A DNA stretch of 64,000 nucleotides from Enterobacter sp. kpr-6 (GCF_900116015.1 NZ_FOYH01000001.1:62001-126000); one strand, 5' to 3'; shown: positions 25,415 through 36,481, numbered from the stretch's first letter. Numbers and translations are program-made. The notes: generated from the letters alone by a model not told the origin.

Positions 25415-26902
25415 ATGGTACCTGTGGTCGCGCTCGTCGGACGCCCTAACGTAGGAAAATCCACACTTTTTAACCGTTTAACTCGCACCCGAGATGCGCT
25501 GGTGGCGGATTTCCCGGGGCTGACGCGTGACCGTAAGTACGGTCGTGCTGAAGTGGAAGGTCGTGAGTTTATCTGTGTTGATACCGGCGGTATCGACGGA
25601 ACAGAAGACGGCGTGGAAACCCGCATGGCGGAGCAGTCTTTACTCGCTATTGAAGAGGCAGACGTGGTGCTGTTTATGGTGGACGCCCGCGCAGGCCTGA
25701 TGCCAGCGGATGAAGCCATTGCTCAGCACCTGCGCTCACGCCAGAAGCCGACGTTCCTGGTGGCGAACAAAACGGATGGTCTGGATCCGGATCAGGCTGT
25801 TGCCGATTTCTATTCGCTGGGCCTGGGTGAAATCCATCCGATTGCCGCTTCACACGGGCGCGGTGTCACCAGCCTGCTGGAGCACGTGCTGGTGCCGTGG
25901 ATGCAGGAAATCGATCCGCGTGAAGTTGAAGAAGTGGACGAAGAAGCGGCCTACTGGGCGCAATTCGAAGCGGAACAAAACGGGACTGAGCCTGAAGAAG
26001 AACCGGAAGATGATTTCAACCCGCTGGATCTGCCGATCAAGCTGGCCATTGTGGGTCGTCCTAACGTAGGTAAGTCCACACTTACTAACCGTATCCTCGG
26101 TGAAGACCGTGTGGTGGTGTATGACATGCCGGGGACCACCCGCGACAGCATTTACATTCCGATGCAACGCGATGAGCGCGAGTTCATTCTGATTGATACC
26201 GCGGGCGTGCGTAAGCGCGGCAAAATCACCGATACCGTTGAAAAGTTCTCGGTAATCAAAACGTTGCAGGCTATTGAAGATGCTAACGTCGTCCTGCTGG
26301 TGATTGATGCCCGCGAGGGGATTTCCGATCAGGATCTCTCGCTGCTGGGCTTTATCCTTAATAGTGGGCGCTCACTTGTTATCGTCGTCAACAAGTGGGA
26401 CGGCCTTAGCAACGAAGTGCGTGAGCAGGTTAAAGAGACGCTGGACTTCCGCCTGGGCTTTATTGATTTTGCCCGCGTGCATTTCATTTCTGCTTTACAC
26501 GGCAGCGGCGTTGGCAACCTGTTTGAGTCTGTGCGTGAAGCCTACGACAGTTCAACCCGTCGCCAGAGCACGGCGATGCTGACGCGTATCATGACAATGG
26601 CAGCAGAAGATCATCAGCCGCCGCTGGTGCGTGGCCGTCGCGTGAAGCTGAAATATGCGCATGCCGGTGGTTATAACCCGCCGATTGTGGTCATCCACGG
26701 CAACCAGGTGAAAGACCTGCCGGATTCCTACAAGCGTTATCTGATGAACTACTTCCGTAAATCGCTGGACGTGATGGGTACGCCAATCCGCATTCAGTTT
26801 AAGGAAGGGGATAACCCGTTCGCCAACAAGCGCAACACTCTGACGCCAAACCAGATGCGTAAGCGTAAGCGTTTGATTAGCCATATTAAGAAAGGGAAGT
26901 AA
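25415..26902 (+). CDS. der: Der (EngA), double-domain ribosome-assembly GTPase
   Basis: Der is an essential GTPase for 50S subunit maturation. The 495-residue protein (E. coli 490) has two Era-like G domains in tandem, each with a P-loop GRPNVGKST (residues 8-16 and about 214-222), DTGG/DTAG G3 motifs and NKTD/NKWD G4 motifs. An acidic linker (about 165-205) joins them, and a C-terminal KH-like domain ends in the basic [18 protein letters not shown] 25415 follows AAAGAGG and matches the E. coli N-terminus [11 protein letters not shown], so the longer upstream frame was rejected. A GC-rich repeat array follows directly. Confidence 0.97.
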   Translation: MVPVVALVGRPNVGKSTLFNRLTRTRDALVADFPGLTRDRKYGRAEVEGREFICVDTGGIDGTEDGVETRMAEQSLLAIEEADVVLFMVDARAGLMPADEAIAQHLRSRQKPTFLVANKTDGLDPDQAVADFYSLGLGEIHPIAASHGRGVTSLLEHVLVPWMQEIDPREVEEVDEEAAYWAQFEAEQNGTEPEEEPEDDFNPLDLPIKLAIVGRPNVGKSTLTNRILGEDRVVVYDMPGTTRDSIYIPMQRDEREFILIDTAGVRKRGKITDTVEKFSVIKTLQAIEDANVVLLVIDAREGISDQDLSLLGFILNSGRSLVIVVNKWDGLSNEVREQVKETLDFRLGFIDFARVHFISALHGSGVGNLFESVREAYDSSTRRQSTAMLTRIMTMAAEDHQPPLVRGRRVKLKYAHAGGYNPPIVVIHGNQVKDLPDSYKRYLMNYFRKSLDVMGTPIRIQFKEGDNPFANKRNTLTPNQMRKRKRLISHIKKGK

Positions 26903-26910
26903 TTCCTTAC

Positions 26911-27054
26911 CCCTCACCCCGGCCTTCTCCCACGGGGAGAGGGGGAAAACCGATCCATTCCCTCTCCCCGTGGGAGAGGGTTAGGGTGAGGGGAAAAACC
27001 AATCCGCACTCGGTCTCTTCCCTCTCCCATTGGGAGAGGGTCAGGGTGAGGGGA
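26911..27054. repeat. GC-rich palindromic repeat array between der and yfgJ
   Basis: Three related units follow each other, built from CCCTCACCCC / GGGTGAGGGG ends and CTCTCCC / GGGAGAGGG cores separated by short loops. The same family recurs at 43497-43590 and 54531-54667. It looks like the REP/BIME-type extragenic palindromes of enterobacteria. The array ends just before the yfgJ ribosome-binding site AGGAG. Confidence 0.75.
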
Positions 27055-27068
27055 AAACAGGAGTCTCT

Positions 27069-27287
27069 ATGAATCTGCAATGTCCGACCTGCCAAAGCCC
27101 GATGGAGCTCATCGGAACCCATGCTCACTGCGCAACCTGCCAGCACGACTACGCGCTTGAGGCTCTCTGTCCCGACTGTCAGCAACCGTTAGACGTGCTT
27201 AAAGCCTGTGGTGCGGTGGATTATTTTTGCCAGCACGGACACGGGTTGATTTCCAAAAAGCGCGTCGATTTCCGCATTGCCCGTTAA
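27069..27287 (+). CDS. yfgJ: YfgJ, zinc-ribbon protein
   Basis: This small 72-residue protein has CxxC pairs CPTC, CATC and CPDC plus a conserved C-terminal half (LKACGAVDYFCQHGHGLISKKRV) almost identical to E. coli YfgJ. That is consistent with two zinc ribbons (DUF1407/zinc-ribbon family). Function is unknown. ATG 27069 has AGGAG 6-10 bases upstream; longer versions would start inside the repeat array. It converges on xseA with only 13 bp between the stops. Confidence 0.9.
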   Translation: MNLQCPTCQSPMELIGTHAHCATCQHDYALEALCPDCQQPLDVLKACGAVDYFCQHGHGLISKKRVDFRIAR

Positions 27288-27300
27288 ACATCAGGGTGCG

Positions 27301-28674
27301 TTATTTTGCCTTTCGCGCCCGCGTCTTGCGGATAGCTTTAATCTCTTTAACTTCGCTTTCCACCCAGCCGTCAGACACTCTCGTTGTTAACACATCCCCC
27401 GGACTCACCTGTTTTGCCTGCTTAAGCACTTTGCCGTCGCTGGCGGTCGTCACGCTGTAACCGCGCGCGAGTGTTGCAAGCGGACTTACTGCTTCCAGAT
27501 GAGTGATGGCGTTGCCAAAGCGTTCCCGCGTGCTGCCAAGACGCTCGTGCATGTTTTGCGTCAGCCGGTATTCCAGTTGCTGCATATGAGACTGCGCGCG
27601 ATGGATTCGCGACTGCGGGGTTTGCTGGTTCAGGCGTTGCGTGATGCGGATCTGGCGCTGACCGGCGCGTTTAAGATGAGACTCAACCGCCTGGTTCATT
27701 CGCTGACGCAGACGCTCAAGTACAGTTTGCTGGCGTGCCAGCCGCAGTTGCGGATGCTGCTGTTGCAGACGATGAAAAAGCTGCGTGAAGCGACGGTTGC
27801 GGTTCGCCAGATAATAATCCATCGCCATTTCGAGGCGCTGCTGCCCGTTTTGTAACTGGCGCAGTAACTCAAGCTGATTGCGGCTAACCATCTCTGCGGC
27901 AGCAGAAGGGGTCGGCGCGCGCAAATCAGCGACAAAATCAGCAATGGTCACATCGGTTTCGTGCCCGACTGCGCTGACAACAGGGATCACGCTGGCAAAG
28001 ATCGCCCGCGCCACGCGCTCGTCGTTAAAACTCCACAGATCTTCCAGCGAGCCGCCGCCGCGCCCGACAATCAACACGTCGCATTCCTGACGACGGTTCG
28101 CCAGCTCAATGGCGCGCACGATCTGCCCCGGCGCGTCGTCACCCTGCACGGCGGTCGGGTAAACCACCACCGGCAATGACGGATCGCGGCGATTGAGGAT
28201 ATGCAAAATATCGTGCAGCGCCGCACCGGTTTTTGAAGTAATGACGCCCACGGTATGTGCGGGGGAGGGGAGTTGTTTTTTAAACTCGCTGTCGAACAGG
28301 CCCTCGGCCTGAAGCCGCGCTTTTAGCTGTTCGTATTTCTGTTGCAGCAACCCTTCACCCGCAGGCTGCATGCTCTCGACGATAATCTGGTAATCACCGC
28401 GCGGTTCATAAAGCGTAATGCTGGCGCGCACCAGTACCTGCTGGCCGTGTTGCGGGCGGAAAGTGACGCGGCGGTTACTGTTGCGGAACATTGCACCGCG
28501 TATCTGGGCGGTGTCATCTTTGAGCGTGAAGTACCAGTGCCCGGATGCGGGCTGCGTAAAGTTCGAGATCTCACCGCTGATCCAGACCTGGCCCATCTCG
28601 TGTTCTAACAGTTGTCTGACCGTCTGATTCAGGCGGCTAACGGTAAAAATTGCGGGGGATTGTGTTGGTGACAT
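27301..28674 (-). CDS. xseA: XseA, exodeoxyribonuclease VII large subunit
   Basis: XseA is the catalytic subunit of the single-strand-specific exonuclease VII, with XseB encoded elsewhere. The 457-residue protein has an N-terminal OB-fold (about 10-105, [16 protein letters not shown] ... [10 protein letters not shown]). The nuclease core contains [39 protein letters not shown] and [28 protein letters not shown], followed by a long coiled-coil region (about 290-400) and a basic C-terminus. Length matches E. coli (456). It is divergent from guaB across a 158-bp promoter region. Confidence 0.97.
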   Translation of the reverse strand: MSPTQSPAIFTVSRLNQTVRQLLEHEMGQVWISGEISNFTQPASGHWYFTLKDDTAQIRGAMFRNSNRRVTFRPQHGQQVLVRASITLYEPRGDYQIIVESMQPAGEGLLQQKYEQLKARLQAEGLFDSEFKKQLPSPAHTVGVITSKTGAALHDILHILNRRDPSLPVVVYPTAVQGDDAPGQIVRAIELANRRQECDVLIVGRGGGSLEDLWSFNDERVARAIFASVIPVVSAVGHETDVTIADFVADLRAPTPSAAAEMVSRNQLELLRQLQNGQQRLEMAMDYYLANRNRRFTQLFHRLQQQHPQLRLARQQTVLERLRQRMNQAVESHLKRAGQRQIRITQRLNQQTPQSRIHRAQSHMQQLEYRLTQNMHERLGSTRERFGNAITHLEAVSPLATLARGYSVTTASDGKVLKQAKQVSPGDVLTTRVSDGWVESEVKEIKAIRKTRARKAK

Positions 28675-28766
28675 GTGAGCTGGATCAAATTTTAAATCAG
28701 CGGGTTATTCAATCGATAGTAACCCGAAGTGAGGTGAACGCAACTATTTTTCTGAAAAAAGTGTAG

Positions 28767-28792
28767 ATGCAACCGATTACGCTCTGTATAAT
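28767..28792 (+). promoter_or_regulatory. guaB promoter with PurR-type operator
   Basis: TATAAT at 28787-28792 is a perfect -10 box. Immediately upstream, 28767-28782 (ATGCAACCGATTACGC) matches the PurR consensus at 11 of 16 positions and overlaps the -35 region. In E. coli guaBA is repressed by PurR at the equivalent site. Confidence 0.7.
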
Positions 28793-28832
28793 GCCACGGC
28801 AATATTTAACCACCCGGTCAGAGATATTGCCC

Positions 28833-30299
28833 ATGCTACGTATCGCTAAAGAAGCCCTGACGTTTGACGACGTTCTCCTTGTTCCCGCACACTCCACCGT
28901 TCTGCCGAATACCGCCGATCTCAGCACCCAACTGACGAAAACCATTCGCCTGAATATTCCTATGCTCTCCGCAGCGATGGACACTGTGACGGAAGCGCGC
29001 CTGGCGATTGCTCTGGCACAGGAGGGTGGCATTGGTTTTATTCACAAAAACATGTCTATTGAACGCCAGGCTGAAGAAGTCCGCCGCGTTAAAAAACACG
29101 AATCCGGTGTGGTCACTGACCCGCAGACCGTGCTGCCAACGACGACGCTGCGCGAAGTCAAAGAACTGACGGAACGCAACGGTTTTGCCGGTTACCCGGT
29201 AGTCACTTCTGATAACGAACTGGTTGGCATCATCACCGGTCGTGACGTGCGTTTTGTGACCGATCTGAGCCAGCCAGTCAGCGTCTATATGACGCCGAAA
29301 GAGCGTCTGGTCACCGTGCGTGAAGGCGAAGCCCGCGACGCCGTGTTTGCCAAAATGCACGAAAAACGCGTTGAAAAAGCGCTGGTCGTGGACGCGAACT
29401 TCCATCTGCTCGGCATGATCACCGTAAAAGATTTTCAGAAAGCTGAACGTAAGCCGCAGGCATGTAAAGACGAGCATGGCCGTCTGCGTGTCGGTGCCGC
29501 AGTTGGCGCGGGCGCGGGTAACGAAGAGCGCGTGGATGCGCTGGTTGCCGCCGGCGTTGACGTGCTGCTGATCGACTCCTCCCACGGTCACTCCGAAGGC
29601 GTGCTGCAACGCATTCGTGAAACTCGCGCTAAATACCCGGATCTGCAAATCATCGGCGGCAACGTGGCCACCGGTGCGGGTGCACGTGCCCTGATGGAAG
29701 CGGGTGTGAGCGCAGTGAAAGTCGGTATCGGCCCTGGCTCAATCTGTACTACCCGTATCGTGACTGGCGTGGGCGTTCCGCAGATCACCGCCGTTTCTGA
29801 CGCGGTTGAAGCGCTGGAAGGCACAGGTATTCCGGTTATCGCAGACGGTGGTATCCGCTTCTCGGGCGATATTGCCAAAGCCATCGCCGCAGGCGCAAGC
29901 GTGGTGATGGTCGGCTCTATGCTGGCAGGGACGGAAGAATCCCCGGGCGAAATCGAACTCTTCCAGGGCCGTTCTTACAAATCTTATCGCGGCATGGGTT
30001 CTCTGGGCGCGATGTCCAAAGGCTCCTCCGATCGCTACTTCCAGACCGATAACGCTGCCGACAAACTGGTGCCAGAAGGCATCGAAGGCCGCGTGGCGTA
30101 TAAAGGCTATCTGAAAGAGATTATCCACCAGCAAATGGGCGGCCTGCGCTCCTGTATGGGTCTGACCGGCTGTGCTACTATCGACGCGCTGCGAACTAAA
30201 GCAGAATTCGTCCGCATCAGCGGTGCTGGCATTCAGGAAAGTCACGTTCACGATGTGACCATTACTAAAGAGTCGCCGAACTACCGTATGGGCTCCTGA
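28833..30299 (+). CDS. guaB: GuaB, IMP dehydrogenase
   Basis: GuaB oxidises IMP to XMP with NAD, the rate-limiting step of GMP synthesis. The 488-residue protein equals the E. coli length. The catalytic (beta/alpha)8 barrel is interrupted by a pair of CBS domains (about 93-205). The active-site loop GPGSICTTR holds catalytic Cys305, and [13 protein letters not shown] and [10 protein letters not shown] are also conserved. ATG 28833 was chosen over an upstream in-frame start by E. coli match ([16 protein letters not shown]). It forms the guaBA operon with guaA, 65 bp downstream. Confidence 0.98.
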   Translation: MLRIAKEALTFDDVLLVPAHSTVLPNTADLSTQLTKTIRLNIPMLSAAMDTVTEARLAIALAQEGGIGFIHKNMSIERQAEEVRRVKKHESGVVTDPQTVLPTTTLREVKELTERNGFAGYPVVTSDNELVGIITGRDVRFVTDLSQPVSVYMTPKERLVTVREGEARDAVFAKMHEKRVEKALVVDANFHLLGMITVKDFQKAERKPQACKDEHGRLRVGAAVGAGAGNEERVDALVAAGVDVLLIDSSHGHSEGVLQRIRETRAKYPDLQIIGGNVATGAGARALMEAGVSAVKVGIGPGSICTTRIVTGVGVPQITAVSDAVEALEGTGIPVIADGGIRFSGDIAKAIAAGASVVMVGSMLAGTEESPGEIELFQGRSYKSYRGMGSLGAMSKGSSDRYFQTDNAADKLVPEGIEGRVAYKGYLKEIIHQQMGGLRSCMGLTGCATIDALRTKAEFVRISGAGIQESHVHDVTITKESPNYRMGS

Positions 30300-30306
30300 T
30301 TTTCAT

Positions 30307-30331
30307 CGCCCGGCTCCGGCCGGGCGTTTTA
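30307..30331 (+). terminator. Hairpin with T-run in the guaB-guaA gap
   Basis: CGCCCGGC pairs with GCCGGGCG over 8 bp around TCCG and is followed by TTTTAGTTT. It probably reduces read-through from guaB into guaA or stabilises the upstream message. Confidence 0.6.
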
Positions 30332-30364
30332 GTTTAATTGCTATTTGCCTCGGAATGACCGTCA

Positions 30365-31942
30365 ATGACCGACAATATTCATAAACATCGCATCCTGATC
30401 CTGGACTTCGGTTCGCAATATACTCAGCTTGTCGCCCGCCGCGTACGTGAGCTGGGTGTTTACTGTGAGCTGTGGGCCTGGGATGTGACTGAAGCACAAA
30501 TCCGTGAGTTCAACCCGAGCGGGATCATCCTGTCCGGCGGCCCGGAAAGCACCACTGAGCACAACAGCCCGCGCGCGCCGCAGTATGTCTTTGATGCCGG
30601 TGTGCCGGTACTGGGCGTTTGCTACGGCATGCAGACCATGGCAATGCAGCTTGGCGGTCACGTAGAAGGCTCGAACGAGCGTGAATTCGGTTACGCTCAG
30701 GTTGAAGTCAAAACCAGCAGCGCGCTGGTTCGCGGTATTGAAGATTCGCTGAGTGCCGAAGGCAACCCGCTGCTGGATGTCTGGATGAGCCATGGCGATA
30801 AAGTCACTGCCATCCCGTCTGACTTTGTCACCGTCGCCAGCACCGAAACCTGCCCGTTTGCTATTATGGCCAACGAAGAAAAACGCTTCTACGGCGTGCA
30901 GTTCCACCCGGAAGTGACCCACACCCGTCAGGGCCAGCGTATGCTGGAACGCTTTGTTCGCGATATCTGCGAATGTGAAGCGCTGTGGACGCCGGCAAAA
31001 ATCATTGAAGACGCGATTGTGCGCCTGCGTGAGCAGGTGGGTAATGACAAGGTGATCCTCGGCCTGTCCGGTGGCGTTGACTCATCCGTGACCGCGATGC
31101 TGCTGCACCGCGCCATCGGCAAAAACCTCACCTGCGTATTCGTCGACAACGGCTTGCTACGCCTGAATGAAGCGGCGCAGGTAATGGATATGTTCGGTGA
31201 CCATTTCGGTCTGAACATCATTCACGTTGAAGGGGAAAAACGTTTCCTGGATGCATTAGCTGGTGAGAACGATCCGGAAGCGAAGCGTAAAATCATCGGT
31301 CGCGTCTTTGTTGAAGTGTTCGATGAAGAAGCGCTGAAACTGGAAGATGTGAAATGGCTGGCGCAGGGGACGATTTACCCGGATGTGATCGAATCTGCGG
31401 CATCTGCTACCGGTAAAGCACACGTCATCAAGTCTCACCACAACGTGGGCGGCCTGCCGAAAGAGATGAAGATGGGTCTGGTCGAGCCGCTGCGTGAGCT
31501 GTTCAAAGACGAAGTGCGCAAGATTGGTCTGGAACTGGGCCTGCCGTACGACATGCTGTACCGTCATCCGTTCCCGGGTCCGGGTCTGGGCGTGCGCGTA
31601 CTGGGCGAAGTGAAGAAAGAGTACTGCGACCTGTTGCGTCGTGCTGACGCTATCTTTATTGAAGAACTGCATAAAGCCGATCTCTACAACAAAGTTAGCC
31701 AGGCTTTCACTGTGTTCCTACCGGTGCGTTCCGTTGGCGTGATGGGCGATGGCCGTAAATACGACTGGGTTGTCTCACTGCGTGCGGTCGAAACTATCGA
31801 CTTTATGACCGCACACTGGGCGCACCTGCCGTATGACTTCCTGGGCCGCGTATCCAACCGAATCATCAACGAAGTGAATGGTATCTCCCGCGTAGTGTAT
31901 GACATCAGCGGCAAACCGCCTGCGACGATCGAGTGGGAATGA
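30365..31942 (+). CDS. guaA: GuaA, GMP synthase (glutamine-hydrolysing)
   Basis: GuaA converts XMP to GMP using ATP and ammonia from glutamine. The 525-residue enzyme has an N-terminal class I amidotransferase domain with nucleophile Cys in GVCYGMQ and a His-x-Glu pair in FHPEVTH. Its ATP pyrophosphatase domain has the P-loop GLSGGVDSS, and a C-terminal dimerisation domain ends KPPATIEWE. Length equals E. coli. A terminator follows at 31990-32013. Confidence 0.98.
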   Translation: MTDNIHKHRILILDFGSQYTQLVARRVRELGVYCELWAWDVTEAQIREFNPSGIILSGGPESTTEHNSPRAPQYVFDAGVPVLGVCYGMQTMAMQLGGHVEGSNEREFGYAQVEVKTSSALVRGIEDSLSAEGNPLLDVWMSHGDKVTAIPSDFVTVASTETCPFAIMANEEKRFYGVQFHPEVTHTRQGQRMLERFVRDICECEALWTPAKIIEDAIVRLREQVGNDKVILGLSGGVDSSVTAMLLHRAIGKNLTCVFVDNGLLRLNEAAQVMDMFGDHFGLNIIHVEGEKRFLDALAGENDPEAKRKIIGRVFVEVFDEEALKLEDVKWLAQGTIYPDVIESAASATGKAHVIKSHHNVGGLPKEMKMGLVEPLRELFKDEVRKIGLELGLPYDMLYRHPFPGPGLGVRVLGEVKKEYCDLLRRADAIFIEELHKADLYNKVSQAFTVFLPVRSVGVMGDGRKYDWVVSLRAVETIDFMTAHWAHLPYDFLGRVSNRIINEVNGISRVVYDISGKPPATIEWE

Positions 31943-31989
31943 TTTAGCGTCTGGCAACAGCCTGAATGTAAAATCAGTAAGTACCTCTA

Positions 31990-32013
31990 AGCCCGCGTAA
32001 CTGCGGGCTTTTG
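31990..32013 (+). terminator. Intrinsic terminator after guaA
   Basis: AGCCCGC pairs with GCGGGCT around GTAACT, followed by TTTTGGCTTTTT. It ends the guaBA transcript. The remaining 110 bases up to yfgG show no gene. Confidence 0.8.
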
Positions 32014-32123
32014 GCTTTTTAGGCCAGGCCCTGACGTGTGGATCCTGGTCACAGGCATCATGCGACTGTAAGGCGAGTCAAAGCCCACGCAAAAAATGCG
32101 CGTCATTAATACGGGGTAAAGTC

Positions 32124-32315
32124 TTAGCGTTGTGCGGTGGGGTCGATAGTCTGGCTGATCTGTTGAGACTGGACTTTATCCTGGTGATGATACCAGGCAC
32201 CAATAGAGGAATAGACGAAGCGGCCGAAGAAAAAGAAAAAGCTGATGAGAAGTACGATACGGGTCATGCGACTGTCAAATCGATGTCGTTTTCGCATAGT
32301 GGTTGCCTGACGCAC
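32124..32315 (-). CDS. yfgG: YfgG, small single-span membrane protein (DUF2633)
   Basis: This 63-residue protein has a basic N-terminus (MRKRHRFDSRM) followed by one membrane segment (about 18-36, with the run IVLLISFFFFFGRFVYSS) and a polar tail. It is clearly the homologue of E. coli YfgG, which has the same length and starts MSQATSMRKRHRF. From memory E. coli YfgG has been linked to nickel/cobalt tolerance; I am not sure of that. It is divergent from pdeF across a 350-bp regulatory region. Confidence 0.88.
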   Translation of the reverse strand: MRQATTMRKRHRFDSRMTRIVLLISFFFFFGRFVYSSIGAWYHHQDKVQSQQISQTIDPTAQR

Positions 32316-32665
32316 AAAGGGTCCTTAACGGTATACCCGGTTTAACGGGCGGTACAATATTAAGACACAGACTTTAATACGGGTCAATTCTGCATAATGT
32401 AAAACTGCGTCAAAGTAAACATTTATAAAGCTAATATAAATATTATTTAATATTCACCCCGCTGATTTAATTCAGAAATAAGTAAAAAAAGAGATAATTA
32501 TTGCGTAAACTGTTGGTGCTTTTTGATTCGGATCAATCGTCGCTCGTTATACATAAATAAAATCCTCCCACACTTCACGGTGCTCTGCTTCCGTGACTTA
32601 GACAGTCGGGTTGGATACCTGCCTGAAACACCCCTTCAGGACGTCGGGTTTTCCGTTGAGCATCT
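32316..32665. promoter_or_regulatory. 350-bp intergenic region between yfgG and pdeF
   Basis: No coding sequence is evident. The centre (about 32400-32520) is AT-rich. It holds the FNR-type box and -10 element listed separately. The long pdeF leader after about 32570 includes a short stem CCTGCCTGAA/TTCAGGACG near 32620-32643. Confidence 0.5.
32523..32563 (+). promoter_or_regulatory. FNR-type box and -10 element of pdeF
   Basis: TTGAT-TCGG-ATCAA at 32523-32536 is a perfect FNR consensus. TAAAAT at 32558-32563 lies where a class II FNR promoter would have its -10 box, predicting a transcript start near 32570. E. coli yfgF is reported to be an anaerobically expressed, FNR-activated gene, which fits. 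Confidence 0.75.
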
Positions 32666-34909
32666 ATGAATTTTCTAAATATATATCAGCAACATAAAGA
32701 TAAATGGTGGGCGCTTCCCCTCATACTGCCTGTTCTGCTATTGCCAATTATTAGCCTTGCTAATACAGCAACGACCGCGGCGGGTGGTGGGGTTATTTTA
32801 TATTATCTGTCGCTGGCGTTTTTTATCAGCCTTATGCTTTTCTTCGGCTGGGCCGCACTGCCTGGTATTGTTCTCGCTCTCTTCCATCATTACTACGCAG
32901 CCTCAGGGGCAATTGAAACCCTGGAAAAGACCGCGCACTATTTGGTGCCGACTATCCTGAGCTGGGGAGGCTATCGCGTCTTTGTATTGCGGCGGCATAT
33001 GGTCGCTTATGGCAGCGAGCGTCTGATGGGGCAACGTATTTTCTGGCAGGTCATTTGCCCGGCTACCGTATTTCTGATGATCTTTCAGGTCGCCACCTAC
33101 CTGGGACTTTACGATAATTACTACACGCTGGCGGGCGTGGGTCCACTAAGTATTCGCACGCTCATTAACTTTCAGGCGCTGCTGGTGGGTTGCCTGACCG
33201 GTACGCCGCTGTGCTACCTGCTCATCCGCCTGATTCGCCATCCCCGCTATTTGATGAGTTTTATTTCGCAGATGCGGGCAGAATTTGATCCCAAAGTCAC
33301 ACGGCCTGAAGTGATTGCCTGGCTGAGTATTCTTGCGTTGTGCCTGGGTTTGCTGTTGATGCCAGGCAGTGAAAGCGGCACGATTTTTAGCACCAATTAT
33401 ACGTTGTCGTTATTAATGCCAGTGATGCTCTGGGGATCGATGCGTTACGGCTATCGCTTTATTTCGCTGATCTGGACGCCGCTGCTGATTGTCGCAATTC
33501 ACTTTCATTACTGCTATTTGCCGGTTAACCAGGGTTACGACATTCAACTGGCGATAACCTCGTCAAGCTATCTGGTCTTCTCCTTTATTATTGCCTATAT
33601 GTCGATGCTGGCGACCTGCCAGCGCCGGATCCATGTGCGCGCGCGCCAGCTTGCCTGTCTCGACCCCGTGTTACATATGCCCAATCTGCGGGCGCTGAGC
33701 CGGGCGTTAACCCGTACGCCCTGGTCGGTGATCTGCTTTTTGCGTGTCCCGGAGTTAGAACTGTTAGGGCGCAACTATGGCGTTATGCTGCGGATCCAGT
33801 ACAAACAAAAACTCTCCGAGTGGCTGGGTCGTTGCCTGCAGGAAGACGAATGCGCCTACCACCTTTCCGGCCACGATCTGGTGATCCGCATGAATACGGA
33901 GTCGCACGAAAGCCGCATTCAGGAGCTGGACAAACACGTGAAAAAATTCCGCTTTGTCTGGGACGGGATGCCGCTGCAGCCACAGGTGGGGATCAGTTAC
34001 TGCTACGTGCGATCGCCGGTGGCGCATCTCTATCTGCTGCTGGGCGAGCTCAGTACCGTCGCCGATCTGTCGCTGGCAACCAATCATCCGGAAATCCTGC
34101 AACATCGTGGGGCGGCTAATTTGCAGCGCGGGCTGAAAGATAAAGTTGAAATGATGAACAGGCTGCAACAGGCGCTGGAAGAAAATCGTTTCACTCTGAT
34201 GGCCCAGCCTATCGCTGGCGTTCGCGGCGATCATTACCATGAAATATTGCTGCGGATGATGGGTGATAATGGCGAACTGATTGGCCCGGACAGCTTCCTG
34301 CCGGTGGCGCACGATTTAGGGCTATCGTCACGCATCGACAGCTGGGTCATTGAAAACACGCTGCAATTTATGGATGCCCACCGGGAAGCGCTGCCAGGCC
34401 AGCGATTTTCCGTCAACCTGTCTCCGTCCTCGGTCTGCCGCGCGCAGTTTTCGATGGAAATCAGCCGCCTGCTGAAAATCTATAATATTGAAGCCTGGCA
34501 ATTAATTTTTGAGGTGACCGAGAGCAACTCGTTAACCAACATTGAGCAGGCGAATCAGACGCTCGGCCAGTTACAGAATATGGGCTGCCGGGTGGCAATC
34601 GATGATTTTGGTACGGGTTATGCCAGCTACGCACGGCTGAAAAACGTCAACGCCGATATTTTAAAAATCGATGGCAGCTTCGTCCGCAATATCACCTCCA
34701 ACAGCCTGGACTATCAGATTGTGGCCTCTATTTGCCATCTGGCGCGGATGAAAAAAATGCAGGTGGTGGCGGAATATGTGGAGAGTGAAGAGATACGCAG
34801 CGCGGCGTGCGCGCTGGGTATTGATTACTTACAGGGCTATTTAATTGGTAAGCCCGAACCGCTGGCTAATCTGGTAACCCCTGTTCAGGCGCTGCCGCAA
34901 ACCGCCTGA
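32666..34909 (+). CDS. pdeF: PdeF (YfgF), cyclic-di-GMP phosphodiesterase
   Basis: This inner-membrane enzyme degrades c-di-GMP; in E. coli it acts anaerobically and affects the cell surface and peroxide resistance. The 747-residue protein has an N-terminal MASE1-type sensor of about eight membrane segments (1-315). A degenerate GGDEF domain (about 330-470) has SGHDL in place of GGDEF, so it has no cyclase activity. The EAL domain (about 500-735) has EIL at the EAL position and DDFGTGYAS, then LKIDGSF and DYLQGYLIGKP. E. coli YfgF also has EIL, so the variant is a family trait rather than decay. The FNR-type promoter lies upstream, and ppx converges on it 24 bp downstream. Confidence 0.94.
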   Translation: MNFLNIYQQHKDKWWALPLILPVLLLPIISLANTATTAAGGGVILYYLSLAFFISLMLFFGWAALPGIVLALFHHYYAASGAIETLEKTAHYLVPTILSWGGYRVFVLRRHMVAYGSERLMGQRIFWQVICPATVFLMIFQVATYLGLYDNYYTLAGVGPLSIRTLINFQALLVGCLTGTPLCYLLIRLIRHPRYLMSFISQMRAEFDPKVTRPEVIAWLSILALCLGLLLMPGSESGTIFSTNYTLSLLMPVMLWGSMRYGYRFISLIWTPLLIVAIHFHYCYLPVNQGYDIQLAITSSSYLVFSFIIAYMSMLATCQRRIHVRARQLACLDPVLHMPNLRALSRALTRTPWSVICFLRVPELELLGRNYGVMLRIQYKQKLSEWLGRCLQEDECAYHLSGHDLVIRMNTESHESRIQELDKHVKKFRFVWDGMPLQPQVGISYCYVRSPVAHLYLLLGELSTVADLSLATNHPEILQHRGAANLQRGLKDKVEMMNRLQQALEENRFTLMAQPIAGVRGDHYHEILLRMMGDNGELIGPDSFLPVAHDLGLSSRIDSWVIENTLQFMDAHREALPGQRFSVNLSPSSVCRAQFSMEISRLLKIYNIEAWQLIFEVTESNSLTNIEQANQTLGQLQNMGCRVAIDDFGTGYASYARLKNVNADILKIDGSFVRNITSNSLDYQIVASICHLARMKKMQVVAEYVESEEIRSAACALGIDYLQGYLIGKPEPLANLVTPVQALPQTA

Positions 34910-34933
34910 ACAGGAAGCGAACAGGGTGGTGAC

Positions 34934-36478
34934 TTAAGCCGCCACCGTGTTCGGCGATTGATCTTCTTCGATTTTGAGCGCCCAGCCGGTCACTGCCTGC
35001 CAGTATTCCTGCTCTTTTTCCAGATCGAACAGCACCAGCGCATTCTGGCTAAACCAGTCGTGCGGGAAGCACAGCGTCCAGTGATTATCGTCCGTTGTCA
35101 GACGCAGAAGCGGTGGGGTCGTGGTCGCCTGACGCTGGTTATTGAGCAGTACGCCGAGGCGCAAAAGCTGAATTAACGGCAGGAAATGCTTTTTCTTGAA
35201 CAGCGTGAAGCGGGGCAAATCGTCAATCTTAATGCCCTTACGGTGGTAGCGAACCAGCGTCGCCATCATCATCTGCTGTTCCTGATTAAAACCAGGCAGA
35301 TCGCTGTGTTGCAGGATATAGGCCGAGTGGCGATGCATCCCGCTGTGATTAATGTTCAGACCGACTTCATGCAGCATCGCTGACCATTTCAGTAACGCGG
35401 CAAGTTGCGGGTTATCGAGTTTCGGGTTTTGCGCCAGCCACTGTTCGTACATCAGCGTGGTGGTTTCCAGAACGCGCTTTGCCTGTTCCCGGTCGATGTT
35501 GTACTGATTTGCCAGACTTTGCGCCGTGCGGCTGCGAATGTCCTGATGGCGGAAACGGCCTTCCATTTCATACAGCACGCCTTCGCGCAGCGCCCCGTCG
35601 GAAAGTCGCAGTTCGCGGATCGCCAGCGCATCAAACACGCCGCAGAGAATGGCGAGGCCTGGAACAAAGACCGCTTTGCGCTCCTCTGACAGCCCCGGCA
35701 GGCTGAGCGAATCAAAGCTTTTACACTTCAGCACCTCTTCCACCAGCAGGTCCAGACGTTCAGGCGTGATGAAACCGTCTTTCTCGCCCATCGCCAGCAG
35801 CACCTCATGCGCCGCTTTGATGGTGCCCGACGCGCCCAGCGCCACGTTCCAGCCCTGAATGCGGTACTGCCAGGCGAGGCTTTCCAGTTTTTGCACCGCT
35901 GCAATGCGCGCGCGCTGGAAATTTTCCCGGTTGATGGTGCGGCCGGGGAAATAAAGCTGGGCAAAACTCACGCAGCCCATACGGCGGCTTTCCACCAGCT
36001 TCGGTTCAAAATCTTCACCGATCACCAGTTCCGTCGAGCCACCGCCGATATCAATCACCAGCTTGCGGCCTTTTTCCGGTTGCGTGTGCTCAACGCCCAT
36101 AAAAATCAGACGCGCTTCTTCATTACCGGAGATGATTTCAATCGGGTAGGGGATAACCTGCTCGGCACGTTTTAAGAACTCAGATGCGTTAAGCGCCTGA
36201 CGTAACGTGTGCGTCCCCACAATGCAAACGCTGGACGGCGCGAAGCCCTGCAAACGCTCAGCAAACAGCGCGAGGCAGCTAAGTCCGCGCTCCATCGCCT
36301 CTTCACTGAGTCTGTTATTCTCATCCAGCCCATCGGCCAGATGAACGCGCTGCTTCAGGCGGCCGATGATTTGCATTGCGCCATCTACTACACGGGCAAT
36401 GACCATATGGAAACTGTTCGAACCCAGGTCGACCGCCGCAAATTCCTGTGGCCGTGGGATGGTTTCATTTATAGGCAT
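34934..36478 (-). CDS. ppx: Ppx, exopolyphosphatase
   Basis: Ppx releases phosphate from the ends of long inorganic polyphosphate chains. The 514-residue protein (E. coli 513) belongs to the ASKHA superfamily: phosphate 1 motif [15 protein letters not shown], catalytic Glu region [15 protein letters not shown], phosphate 2 motif [17 protein letters not shown]-terminal HD-like helical domain follows ([23 protein letters not shown]). It starts 3 bp after the ppk stop and is co-transcribed with it, so synthesis and breakdown of polyphosphate are coupled. Confidence 0.97.
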   Translation of the reverse strand: MPINETIPRPQEFAAVDLGSNSFHMVIARVVDGAMQIIGRLKQRVHLADGLDENNRLSEEAMERGLSCLALFAERLQGFAPSSVCIVGTHTLRQALNASEFLKRAEQVIPYPIEIISGNEEARLIFMGVEHTQPEKGRKLVIDIGGGSTELVIGEDFEPKLVESRRMGCVSFAQLYFPGRTINRENFQRARIAAVQKLESLAWQYRIQGWNVALGASGTIKAAHEVLLAMGEKDGFITPERLDLLVEEVLKCKSFDSLSLPGLSEERKAVFVPGLAILCGVFDALAIRELRLSDGALREGVLYEMEGRFRHQDIRSRTAQSLANQYNIDREQAKRVLETTTLMYEQWLAQNPKLDNPQLAALLKWSAMLHEVGLNINHSGMHRHSAYILQHSDLPGFNQEQQMMMATLVRYHRKGIKIDDLPRFTLFKKKHFLPLIQLLRLGVLLNNQRQATTTPPLLRLTTDDNHWTLCFPHDWFSQNALVLFDLEKEQEYWQAVTGWALKIEEDQSPNTVAA

Positions 36479-36481
36479 AGA

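Noticed and set aside
34240-34260. EIL instead of EAL in PdeF as a sign of inactivation
   Set aside because: E. coli YfgF, an active phosphodiesterase, has the same substitution, and DDFGTGYAS is intact.
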